A model generated the notes under the pieces. The model was not told the DNA's origin. It did no database searches and saw nothing but the letters and a program-made list of their open reading frames with translations. A stretch of DNA of 64,000 nucleotides from Phialophora verrucosa (lineage: Eukaryota; Ascomycota; Eurotiomycetes; Chaetothyriales; Herpotrichiellaceae). This document shows, piece after piece, positions 47,101 to 57,772 of this stretch. Location: positions 1 to 64,000 of the forward strand of contig MSED01000009.1 of the NCBI GenBank assembly GCA_002099365.1, read 5' to 3'. Numbering within the stretch: position 1 is the stretch's first letter; each line of letters opens with the position of its first letter. A program made the translations under genes and the position numbers.

Positions 47101-50100
47101 GCGAATAACACGGGCAATTGAGCAGTTGGTTCGCTCAAAGGAATGGAAGGAGGCCGCGGTAGAAATCAGAACTCAATTTTCTGTTTGGGAACCTTTCCCG
47201 GTGATGCGCGGAGACAAGATACCACCTGCTCTTATTCAACGAGTCTTTCCCGTTCAAGGAGCGGGCTTATGATGAACGCCTGGCTCGTGCGTATAGGCCA
47301 AGATCTGACCCAGCTGGGTATGATCGAAGACTTCCACCTGCCAACAGGGTACTGGGTAAGCAGGCAAGCAGGCATGAGGAAGAGTTGCAGTTGGGCTCGA
47401 ACCGCGGAAGAGGCATGTGGAGCTTGCCGCAGAATTTTCATATCGCTCAGATAATCCTCTGCGGACGGACCTCGGTAACAGGGTCACGAGGGTTTAACGC
47501 AAATGCAATAACGAGTAGAAAATTGGAGGAACAATAAGACATTGTGGCGGCAGAGTTGCAGTTGGAGAGAAAGAGGACAAAGAGTGAGAACTGAGGTGGG
47601 AAATCAGCCCCCCGGGCGTCTCCCACTTCTCACTCACCTGTCACTGATTTTCGTGATTTTGTGTTTTCGTCCTTTTCTCGCTCTCTCGCTTTCTCAATTG
47701 GCTTCCACTCGCATTGTTTTTCTGCTTATCGGCAGAGTTTGCAGTCTGGATTTTCCCCGTAGCAGTGGTACTCCTATGGCCGCTTCCAACAATGCGGATT
47801 ACATGTTCATCCCCGTGGCACCAGCCGGGTTGGACTGAAATTCAACTGACTGACTCGATTGCCCGGTCTAGGAAGTCACAACTTCGCGGACGAAGCGCTC
47901 CGAATGGTTACTGCCTCTCTGGTGAACTAACGATACTTCTCAAGGACGGCTGATGATAGTTCCTGATTTGATCTTTCGAGCTTCTTTCCGTGTCGCGGTC
48001 CAACTTGCAGTACCAGGTCCTAGTTCACCCGGAAATGGCTTCCTCTGTCCGTGACAAGAGATACACCTGGTCAAAATTATCAGACAGCGCCCGCAGCATT
48101 CAGTCTTCTCAATGTTGGGAAACCCCATCCATGTGTTGGTGCATATCTATGGCGTTTTTCCGGGAAGCTTACTATGGGTTCGTGAGCTGCAGACTACGGT
48201 ACTCCGTAAGTGCATGCATTCTATTGGTGTCCGCTGTCCGGTATACAGTTTACTCCAGCCATCTTTTTCGACCCTCGATTTCGCCAGCTAGCGACTTATG
48301 CTATTGGGTTTCCAGGCACTTGGTAGCTTTCGGTTGGGTCCATACCATCAGTGGCTGCTCTCCGACAGAGTCCCTTGCAGGTCCCGAGTATTCTGTCTGG
48401 CCTTTCATCGGGACCGTGAACATGTTGTTCCACTCGCAGCTATCCAGCTCATCACTGGTCGGGGAGAGCCACTTCCTTGCATGAGGATATGCACCTTCTC
48501 AGCGGAAATTCTACTCTCGCTCGCTCTACTGGCAACTGGTCGCGACACAAATTACTAGATCCATCTCGGCTGGAAGGTTCAAGCAATATCCAGTCGCTTG
48601 TTATCACCTATGTGACTTGTCCGAGCAAGTTTTTCTATTCCCTAAGATGCATGGGTTAATGGCGCATTGAGTGACTGGCTTGGGACCGACATGTAGAGTC
48701 TAATGGTGAGTGCCCAACATCTTGAGACTCTCAAGAAAACTCCGAAGACGTTCGGACAAGGACAAGGTTTGAAGCGAGTACCCGACAAGATGTCTACCTG
48801 CCTGGTTACACGGACTGTTGTTGGCGGGTCCTCAACAACCGCGGGATGGGGATATTGTGAGTGCCATGGCGAGAAAGCTCAACCAGCTCGTTGGTCGCTG
48901 ACACGAAGCGATTACTCTCGTGGCTCAGAATTATGGATGCGATGGAGTTCCCTCATAGCAAAAAGGGAGTTCCGACGACCATCAGAGAATAAGCCCATGA
49001 AGCCAGCAGAGCAGAACCGTGGGCAGGCGACAGGGACTGCTGTTATCCGAAGGTTGCATTCGCTAAATCCTCATCGAGTCCGGAAGCTTTGACCGGATAC
49101 AAGCACCCTCACGATTACCATGATACATCTTACGCTGTGTTGATGGCAGGTTTTCAGGATGGGAGTCGGTTAGCGTCACCCAGCTAAAGGCGACTTCTCT
49201 CGCAAGGGTCGAGCAAACTCGAGATCCGAGCGAGTGGGCAACAGGAACGGACAAAGGACGGCTTGCAGGCAAAGGACCCATTATTCCACCACATGGTAAC
49301 CTGCGAGCCGGCGGACCGACAATCTTTGCCTGACAAGGTTTTACTTGTGGGCGAGATTGTTTGCTTCGCTGACGTATTGGGATAGAACCTGCACGTACTT
49401 GCGTGCACATGTCATACTGGCCACACTGAATTGTGGGCGCCGAGTGGTTCCCTCGTGTTCTCTCCAGCAGCAAAGAATCCTCTCAGGTGGCTGATTCCCC
49501 AGCGAAAGAAAAACGGTCCGAAGCGAGTTTGCACAGGGTTGCTTTGCGGTGTTGTCGCACAAATTCGACAACACATCAGGCGCGGCGATTAAGACATCGA
49601 CTTTCCTTTGAAGCACGGACGTCCCGCTAACCAGCCCAACGACACGTGGGCACACACAAGCGAACGGGAAGCTCGACTGATGGTGTGATGGGTTCTCTTT
49701 GTGCCTGAAGCCTGCCCCTCTTTTGACTAGCTTACCGGCTCTGGGAGCGGCTTTTCTCGGTGCGCCTCCGGACAAACTTTCCAATCGGCGGACCTTGGTA
49801 CCTGGCGAGTTGGCCCCGGTCGCGACGCCCTGCCTGGGGCGGGTCTTGCGCCAACCAGGGTGTGCCAAGTTGATCCATTGGAACTTGCATTAGCCCAGGT
49901 ACCGCTCGTCCTCTTCGCTTTGCGCTCGGATCACTATTCGACAGTCAGGCTCAGGAACATACGGAACTCAACAAGCGCATCCACCTCACCAACCGAAGGA
50001 CCAGGGCAAAAGCCGTGGCGTCGGCAATCAACGTTTCAACCAGTTTTCGCCTAGGCTGATCCATGCATGCCCTTTGCCATCCCCCTTGCAGTTCTGAGAA

Positions 50101-50541
50101 GTGCTTTCACGTCGACTTCATCTGGTCACGGCCCCGTGTCCACCTCGTCGAGGGTGGACAGCGCTAACGCATCTGCGAAAATCTCTGAACGACCAAGAAC
50201 CATGGATGCATGTGCGGTGGGACGCGGCGCTGGATTGGGGGCAAGTCTCTTCAGGCGCCTCGGTGTTTGTTGTTTATGTTGAACGTGGGAGTCGAGAGGA
50301 GCCAGGATCTACTTAAATCGTGTGCCTCCTCTGTTGTCTAATTTCCTCATTCCGCAACATCTTGTCAATCCTTCAACCGCACTCTTCTTCAACAGCCTCG
50401 AGCCGGTCTCTGATCAGCATCATTCCTTTGCTGTAAGAACCTTTGTCGACGTGAAATCAACAGAACCACTCCTTTTCGTCCAATCCTACCTGACCAAGAG
50501 GCCTTACTATCCTTGCGACAGGTACCTCTTTATCACCCAAC
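47101..50541. other. 3.4-kb gene-poor region upstream of the BYS1-type gene
   Basis: Open frames up to 175 codons exist on both strands but lack domain resemblance or consistent codon texture. A TATA-like ACTTAAAT (50,311-50,318) lies about 224 nt before the BYS1-type start, followed by a pyrimidine-rich leader. An unusually long upstream region may hold dispersed control sites. Confidence 0.5.
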
Positions 50542-51120
50542 ATGCAATACAAGAACATCGTCGCTGGCGCAGCCGTGCTGCTTGCCTCTGCTTCAGGTGT
50601 CTCGGCCCTGGGATCGGCCACTGTCGTCAACAACTGCGGCTTCCCTGTTTACTACGCTTCTGTCGGTGGAAGCTCGAACCCGACCATGCAACAACTCCAG
50701 GGTAGCTACAGCGAGGGCTACAGCCAGCAAGGTGTTGGTGTCTCCATCAAGCTCTCCCCCGAAGCCAGCACCTCGGGCGAGATCTCTCAATTCGAGTTCA
50801 CCTGGGCCAACGGAAAGATCTCGTATGATCTGTCCAACATCAACGGCTACCCCTTCTCAGCTGGTGGCATGGAGGTTGTTCCTTCTATGCAGAACGACCC
50901 CAACAACCCGACATGTGTTCCCATCACTTGCGCCGCCGGTGATTCGGTCTGCAGTGCCGCCTACAACCAGCCCGATGATACCCGCACCATGGTCTGCGAT
51001 GAAAACTCCAGCCTTACCTTGACCCTCTGCCCTGGTGGAAGCGCCAAGCGAAGCATCGCTGACGCTGGAGGTGACATTATCTACCGTGTCCATGCTCGAC
51101 ACTTCCCCGCCCAGGCATAA
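50542..51120 (+). CDS. Secreted BYS1-domain protein (thaumatin-like fold family)
   Basis: 192 aa, no intron. Signal peptide MQYKNIVAGAAVLLASASGVSA. The mature start LGSATVVNNCGFPVYYASVGG is the typical beginning of BYS1-domain proteins, named after the yeast-phase-specific protein of Blastomyces. Further Cys residues in CVPITCAAGDSVCSAAY and in MVCDENSSLTLTLCPGG would form disulfides in a small beta-sandwich. The family is secreted, often abundant and sometimes effector-like in plant-associated fungi; its biochemical role is not established. Codon use is strongly biased to C-ending codons, suggesting high expression. It stands alone between 3.4-kb and 3.8-kb non-coding stretches. Confidence 0.85.
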   Translation: MQYKNIVAGAAVLLASASGVSALGSATVVNNCGFPVYYASVGGSSNPTMQQLQGSYSEGYSQQGVGVSIKLSPEASTSGEISQFEFTWANGKISYDLSNINGYPFSAGGMEVVPSMQNDPNNPTCVPITCAAGDSVCSAAYNQPDDTRTMVCDENSSLTLTLCPGGSAKRSIADAGGDIIYRVHARHFPAQA

Positions 51121-54100
51121 ATGACGCGAGCGTCGCCCAAACAAGCTCCAAGCATGATGCCGACTTGGCATGTTTTCCATCCATTTTACGCAGCTAGTTT
51201 CTGCCGTCTCCGACTTTACGCTGCCTGCAAGACACTCATTTAGTGTATATTCCATGAGTCGACACATGGATATGCCATCATCCCCGCAGGTTTTGCACCC
51301 GATCTCGACGATCATCACACTCGTTTTATCATCTTCTCAACTCCCGGCGACAGGTCTCCCGTGGAACCATGGAAAACACCAACTTGGCCTCATGCTTGGC
51401 TACGAACATACACAATCAAAAACAAACACACAACACGACATTTCATGACACAATGTGCGCACCTGAAGGTCATGCCATGACTGATGATTAGCAACGGTGA
51501 CGGTGGCAATGGTGCAACGGGGGTGGATCGCTTTGGTCATATTTTCCCTTCTTTTCATTTCAATGACATCTGGTTTCCGTTGATCACGGGCCAGCATGGC
51601 AATTTATCGACATGCCTTTGGGGAACGAACTTGACGCCCAGGTCTCGTCACCCAGACGATGACCCTGTGGCAGTCAGACTCATTGCATGTGCAGATGGTG
51701 GGAGGCAAAAGTTTCTCCTCTTTTCTTCTTCTTGGAAATCCCACTGGACAAAACAGTAGATACTGCAGATCTACGAATGGGAAAGTACATATCTTTTTGG
51801 TACATAGCTTTCACTTCTTGGATACCAGACCTAGGGCACGCACACGCACGTACACAGATAGACCGAATGAATGCTTCTCACGAAAACAAACAATTCTTCT
51901 CAGTTCCGTCCGTTGAATTTGCCCTTCCAAGACAGCGAGCCATCCGGCCACCTGAATCTCCTCCGGGGTTCGAAAGAATATCGGATTTTTGAACCTGGTC
52001 AAATCTCACGCCCCCACTTGTACGCCTCGAAGTGTTGTTGTTTTCACAGTACGAGTACGGAGGACGTGGATTATTGTCATGACGTCCAAACAGCAATGAC
52101 AGCGCACGGTCCATGCGGCCACCAGGTCCCAGTAGTCTAACTTGAGATCCCTTATTCTTATGTACTGTCCCCTGTAGTTACTGTGCACCTCATGTACTCC
52201 TAGTTGCCTTTCCCACCGTTCCCTTCCCCTGGGCCTCCCTTGGTCTGGATCAATCCGCTCTAGGTTACCCCGGGAATTGGATGCAAAAGTTTAGCTTTGG
52301 GTATCAACGATCATCCTTGCTATGTACTCCGTACTCCTTACTACGAGTGTGTACTCTCCTTGTACTCGTTACTCCGTACGAGTATGTAGTGTCCATTGTG
52401 ACGGGTGCACGCTAACCGATAAGCCAGATAGGCTGTCGTGGGTATGCAGGCATACCGGCAAGCTGGCGCGCGCTGCAAAAGCTTGAATTGCGAGGCTGAT
52501 GGATGATCGGCGACCAGCGCCAACGCAGGGGCAAGGGAGCGCTAACATTCCCACCGCGGGTCGGTAGGCAGGCCGCCGCCGGCACGGATAAGTACGATAT
52601 ACTCGTACATACTGCACCTGTACGTCTGTGGCTTGTGGCTTGCGAAAGACAATCCCGGGTCCTGAAACCGGGTGGCTTAGGGGCAGAGCCGCGCGCGCAC
52701 TGCAGTGCGAAGGAGGCCACCAAGGGGCAAGAAACCTGAAACATAGCGTTTATTTCGAGGATCGAGAAATTGAAAAGTCGAGTCAAGGGGATGGACGCGT
52801 CCAGACGGATGGATGGATGGGGCCGCTTTCGTTGGCTTATCTTTGTTTTTGTTTCTGTCTCTCCCTTCCTTTTTTTCCTTGTTTGATTTTCTTGTCGAGG
52901 ATCTAGGGTTAAGGGAGAAAGTGCCGACTCGTCCGCCCCGTTCCGATCGTCAGGCACGGCACCTGTAAAAGTGATGGTGTGGTGCCCCTGGCAAGCTGAG
53001 AAGGCTGAGACATGGTTGGTGGTGGCGATGGCGAGAGTGAGAGTGTGTTTTGAGGGGCCTCTACGAGATACTTTACGTACACATCACTGCACTATTAATT
53101 ATTACCTTTCTCAATCTTGGAGCAGCTCCGATCCAGCCAGCCACACAGGGGACATGGGCGAGTTGATCATCACAGATAGCCGGGCAATCTGGCAGCCTGA
53201 CAGCTTGACAGCTTGACAGGTCACTGCGGGTGCGAAGCATACTGAACAGTCCAGTACATGCCAGATTGTGTCATGTCGACTGCGAGCCGCACCCTGGCTT
53301 TGACACCTTGGCCGACCTTTACTTGGGTATCCTCGTACCCAGTCGTCCGTACTCGTACTTACTGTGGGTAATCATCACATCGAACTGAGACATGCATACG
53401 TAACCCATATGCAGCCCGAAGAGGCATCCCCGTCACTTGTGGGCGAGGCTGTCAGCCATATGGAGTAGGATTCATAGCCATGAGCTCTGCCAAGGTTCAA
53501 CTTTGGGCTAGAATTACGATGTACAAGGTAAGCCCCGGTTTGAGGCTGTCTGTCTAGTCAATTCGAGTGCGATATGGTGTTGTCCTTCGCCTTTCTCGAT
53601 GCGTACCCGAACCTTGTAAGCATAAGCGGCGGCACAGGCATACCAACAGATCCTACGAGCACTGCGTCCTCAAATTGAGCGCGACAGTGATGTTCCCGCT
53701 GCAGTGCCATGCCGTCTTTAGTCTTACAACCGCAACCGCAACGGCATAGTACACACCATGTACAAATAACTGCACTTGCCGTGCATACTTCATTGAGCTT
53801 GCGTTCTGCCTCATAAACAAAGCCTCCCTTGTTTGGTTGTCCGTGAGCGCCATGCCAAGGGTCATCCAGGCAAAGTTTCTAGCATGTCGACTGAGGTATC
53901 GTTTTCGAGCGGTTCGTTTGCTTCCTTGTGCTTGAGACGCCCTCGTTCAAGTGAATTCATGGGTATCCAGAGGGAAGGGCGTGTAGCCCTAACAATGTGG
54001 TATGGCTGTGGCATGTAGGAATATCCCAGCCAGTCTATCAAACTGGAGCCGCATTATCTTCCTCGTGCATACACAGATTCCGACCGCAAATCATCCTGAG

Positions 54101-54957
54101 AGGAACAGAATGTGTTCAAAGCATGCGCTCGTGGCGCATATTCAAGGATATTACCTACATCAGGTCCACGCAGAGGTGCCATGCAGATGGCCTCGTCGAG
54201 TTACTTACACGTTGCTCGAGTCGAGATGGCGGTTGGAGATTACTCATGTGTCGTCTCCGTCTCCATGTTCGCAGGCTTGCACACTTCTGAAGTTGGGGCC
54301 TGTTGTATGAACGAGACTCTGAGCTTGTCCCAAGCCCGTCTTCGATTCTTTCAGCGGAACTTCTCGGCTTGGGTGATGATGAACGCCGATTCCAGTCAAA
54401 ATGTTTGCATACAGTCCAGTGGCGGTGCCGAAACGTATGTGCAAGCCTGATGTATCGAGAATTTCGGCTGGCCAGCTCAGCTTTTCTTCCGGCTGTGTCC
54501 TCCGTCGCGGCTTCTGGGTCAGTCGAGGAGAGGAATTGACCCCTCAACACAGAATAGCTGGCCACCAACTGTAAGTGCCAGGGTAGGACGAGTAGATATG
54601 AATCAGGTTGATCATTAGGCTGGACTGGACATATATATGTTCACAGGAACCAGAGGTGGTCAGTGATTGACCAACTCAACCTCTGATTGGCCAGTGCTAG
54701 CGCCCCGCGTCGCCACAAGGCTGCAAGGCTGCGGCGTCTTCTTTTATTTTCTACACAAAGTCCACCCACTCACTCATCCATCCCGTACCATTCCATCCTC
54801 CCCCACACACGTCGACGCACTCTCTCCCTCACCGACGCACTTACTTACGCACCTACGCCCACGCATTCTCAAATCCATACATCCACTCCTTCCGGCAACC
54901 AGGGACACCACCACCACCACCACCACCACCACAATCCCCAGCGCAATCCCCAGCGCA
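51121..54957. other. 3.8-kb gene-poor region with palindromic GTACTCGTAC-like motifs
   Basis: No gene accepted. Variants of TACTCCGTAC, GTACTCGTAC and TACGAGTA cluster at about 52,046-52,062, 52,322-52,388, 52,590-52,625 and 53,330-53,365. A short GACAGCTT tandem lies at 53,197-53,220, GGATGGATGG near 52,808, and a CAC-repeat (about 54,909-54,934) in the RPB12 leader. Confidence 0.55.
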
Positions 54958-55271
54958 ATGTCCTCCCAATCCTACCACCTCCCTACCCAGTCCTCGGGCT
55001 TCGCGACCGGCGCGGCGGCCGGCGAGGGCGCATCCGGGCCTCTCGTCTCGTACGTCTGCGGCGACTGCGCTTCCAAGGTCCAGTTGTCCAAGGGGGATAT
55101 CATCCGGTGCCATATGTGTGGGCATCGGGTTCTTTATAAGGAACGGACGAAGAGGTAAGGAATGGCCGGCTACATTTCCTTTTTTTTTCTACTGGCGGCA
55201 GCGGCGGTCGTCGGAATGAAGAGACACACTGATTACTTGATCACAGGATGGTGCAGTTTGAGGCGCGATGA
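54958..55271 (+). CDS. RPB12: RNA polymerases I, II and III shared subunit RPABC4 (Rpb12)
   Basis: Exons 54958-55154 and 55247-55271 give 73 aa. The second exon is only 25 nt and encodes the end of AGG plus MVQFEAR, the conserved C-terminus, after a 92-nt intron; reading through the donor GTAAGG would give a stop and lose it. The subunit binds zinc through C34, C37, C51 and C54 (YVCGDCASK ... IRCHMCGHRVLYKERTKR) and sits at the Rpb2-Rpb3 interface of all three nuclear RNA polymerases. The first 28 residues are a Ser/Gly/Ala tail typical of filamentous fungi. The leader contains a CAC microsatellite. Confidence 0.93.
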
Positions 55272-55614
55272 TCGATATGAGATGAGATGAGATGTGCGAA
55301 GGACGATACGATGTGTGCTCAGTGACACACGATATGATATGTCGTGATGCCGTGATGGCCACAAACATGCTAGAGTGAGATGGTCTGGGTCTGGTTTCTT
55401 GCATAGCTGGGGCGACTGGCGTTTCGGAGTCACTTTCTCCAAGGCAACGGCAGAGGCAGAGGCAGAGGCGGACTGGCGGTGAGGACTGGGTGAACATATG
55501 CTATGATGGTGGAGGTACCTCAGCCCGAGTCATGAGTGCCACATGATCAATCAAAATACTTTTGGGCCAGGGCGGCCTGCCGTCTATATCTGTCCAATGT
55601 CTACGACCGGTCTA
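55272..55614. other. Short intergenic region between convergent genes
   Basis: 3' regions of RPB12 and TRP4. Includes GAGAT tandem copies near 55,278-55,293 and GGCAGA hexamer copies near 55,447-55,468. Nothing else seen. Confidence 0.5.
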
Positions 55615-56886
55615 TCACCTGTTGGTGAAGGCTATGAATTTTTCAAACTCTTCGAGCGCCCTACCGCTTTCTATGCACCATCTAGCCTTCTTGACGCCCT
55701 CCTTCCACCTCCCTCCACCCGGGCCTCTCTCCGTGATGACTTGGCCGCTTTCACACACATCTGCGTCGCAAGCACCGCTCACTACCAACAGGGCCGCGAC
55801 GTTCATCAGCACGAAATGCAAGATCGGATCATCCGGCGGCCGCTCATTGCGGAGTATGCTCATCAGCACGGCAGCGTTCTGCTTGGGTAACCCACCACCC
55901 CCGACTTGTGACAGCGGATGCGACGGCAGCCCGAACGCGGCAGGGCTGAGAGTGAACGTCTCCAGTTGGGGCAAATACCGCTGGGGTGACTCATCATCGC
56001 TAGTGTCGTCGTCGTCCGCTTGTGGCCGCTGGCCGCCATTGTACTTCGGGTTTTCCACCTCTTTCAGTAGCCAGCAGTTAGTCTCGCCCGCGCAGCTGAT
56101 CTCGTCGAGGTCTTCCTGCCCACACACCACCATGGCCTTGGTCGCGCCCGTCATCTGCAGCGCCTGTGTGAACACGGGTCCCAGCTCCTGGTAGGCAACG
56201 CCCACGACCCTCGCTTCGATGTGGTCTTCCACCGGATTCGCCAACGGACCCATCAGGTTGAAGATCGTCCGGAGGCCAAGCTCCCTCCGCACGGTGGCCG
56301 CGTATTTCATGCCTGGGTGGAAGTTGGGCGCGTAGAGGAACGCGTAGTTTGTGCCCTCGTATACTTCTGGCAGTCTCTCCGCAGTCAGGCTCTCGATCTT
56401 GGGAGCCCTCGGCGAGATGGCGGTGAGGACGTCCGCCGAGCCAGACATCGACGTCTGCGCCCTGTTGCCGTGCTTGGCCATCCTCAAGATTGGACTGGCG
56501 ACAATGGACGCCGTGGTTGAGATGTTGAACGTCGAGTGCGAGTCGCCGCCTGTGCCGACAATGTCGCAGAGTCCGCCTCTATAGCCTCCTAGGATCTTAG
56601 CCTTTTTCCGCACCACGTCTCGTAGCTTCCGCTTGTCCACCTGTACAGACGCGTCGCGCATGGCTTGCGCGCATCTTGCGACCACGTCTGGGTGTCTGTC
56701 TTTGCCGGTCGAGTGCAGGAGAGTCAAGAGCGCGGCTAGTTGTGTGGGGTTCAGTTCGTTCTCGAAGGTGCGCGAGAAGGCGAGGGCAATGTCCTCGGCT
56801 TTGACCGTGTTGTCTTTCGGCGGAGGATTGGAAAGGAGCTTGAGGAGCGGTGCGATCGAGACATATTTAGGCGGAGGAGAGGTCAT
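55615..56886 (-). CDS. TRP4: Anthranilate phosphoribosyltransferase
   Basis: 423 aa, no intron. The enzyme joins anthranilate and phosphoribosyl pyrophosphate, the second step of tryptophan synthesis, in the cytosol. Visible family motifs: the N-terminal helical dimer domain (about 8-90), the PRPP-binding loop CDIVGTGGDSHSTFNIST (107-124), KHGNRAQTSMSGSADVL (138-154) binding anthranilate, RTIFNLMGPLANP, and the VVCGQEDLDE metal-binding acid pair. An acidic insertion (ADDDDTSDDES) interrupts the C-terminal lobe, common in filamentous fungi. Preceded by a GAGGT-repeat leader near 56,896-56,920. Confidence 0.95.
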   Translation of the reverse strand: MTSPPPKYVSIAPLLKLLSNPPPKDNTVKAEDIALAFSRTFENELNPTQLAALLTLLHSTGKDRHPDVVARCAQAMRDASVQVDKRKLRDVVRKKAKILGGYRGGLCDIVGTGGDSHSTFNISTTASIVASPILRMAKHGNRAQTSMSGSADVLTAISPRAPKIESLTAERLPEVYEGTNYAFLYAPNFHPGMKYAATVRRELGLRTIFNLMGPLANPVEDHIEARVVGVAYQELGPVFTQALQMTGATKAMVVCGQEDLDEISCAGETNCWLLKEVENPKYNGGQRPQADDDDTSDDESPQRYLPQLETFTLSPAAFGLPSHPLSQVGGGGLPKQNAAVLMSILRNERPPDDPILHFVLMNVAALLVVSGACDADVCESGQVITERGPGGGRWKEGVKKARWCIESGRALEEFEKFIAFTNR

Positions 56887-57568
56887 GATGAGGAGTGGAG
56901 GGAGGTGAGGTGAGGTGAGGGCAAGCTCACGGTCGAAAAGGGCAGAGAGCTAGAACTTGTTCTCTCTTGACTTTGAAAGACTCTCCTATGGACATAAGCA
57001 GTGGTCTTGGAAGTTAGCTCTCATGAGTCATGCAAGCTGTTGATGCCATTTACCTGAGGAGGGTTGGTGGCAGGGCGGCGGGCACTACTTGCGGGCAGCT
57101 TTTTCGCCTGTGAGAAGTGGAAGCCGAACCCCGCAGAGCCCGTAACAGGCGCCTGAGTCTTGGCACCAAAGCTTGTGTTCTTACAGGGGAGCCTCTGCCA
57201 GTAAATAATATCCGGGCACAAGTGCTCGTCGAAATGTTGTTCTCCTACCGTACTCTGCCAATAAGTTCTTACGGGGGCCAGAAGGAGGTACTCGAATATT
57301 CCTGAGATTCGACCATTGCGGGACTTCAACGCAGCTAGCGGTTTCTCAGGTGCGAGACCTACTCACTGTTCCTCTAATTGCCTTCACGGCCTGCAGCCCA
57401 GTATACCAACTTACCTTACCGAACCCGTCGCTTCGTCGTATCATACGAGTAGATCGAAGGGTTTGGCCTGTCAATCGGTGGCACGTCGTCGATCTGTCGA
57501 GACTTCTCCCAACCGGCCGCAGTAATCTTATCCCCATCACGGTCTTCGGCAGTGTAGCTACGAGGAGA

Positions 57569-57772
57569 TCACCCCCAGACGGGATTCCCGCTGTTGAGCA
57601 CTCCTGCTCCCCAGCCGTTTGGGGACTCATACAGGACCATAATCACATCACCCTTCTGGAAATTGAGGCCCTCCTTTTTCACATCTTTGCGATCGCACAG
57701 AGCTCGAACAAACACGCGCGAAGGCTGGGATTTGGTGCTGCCATTATTGCCGTCGATTCGGCTTCTTTTCAT
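57569..57772 (-). pseudogene. SH3-domain-like fragment
   Basis: Minus-strand frame reading VFVRALCDRKDVKKEG, then LNFQKGDVIMVLYESPNGWG, follows the SH3 pattern A-L-Y-D-(x)n-L-S-F-x-K-G-D-x-I-x-V-L-(x)n-G-W-W. Where the next SH3 motif (W-F-P-S-N-Y) is expected the frame reads WG, a TGA, then SPRSY, consistent with a TGG to TGA change. The open stretch continues about 40 codons. It starts at the stop codon of the Zn2Cys6 gene and has no further domain. Most likely a remnant; an unusually spliced small gene is possible. Confidence 0.35.

Noticed and set aside
47990..48484. 164-codon + strand open frame
   Set aside because: Irregular composition rich in Cys, Trp and Ser, no domain, no splice partner and no promoter-like context.
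49341..49868. 175-codon minus strand open frame
   Set aside because: No recognisable domain and overlapping frames of similar length on the other strand suggest chance.
54909..54934. CAC repeat read as a polyhistidine protein
   Set aside because: It lies in the leader of RPB12 and the alternative frame lacks any other protein-like feature; a simple microsatellite is enough.
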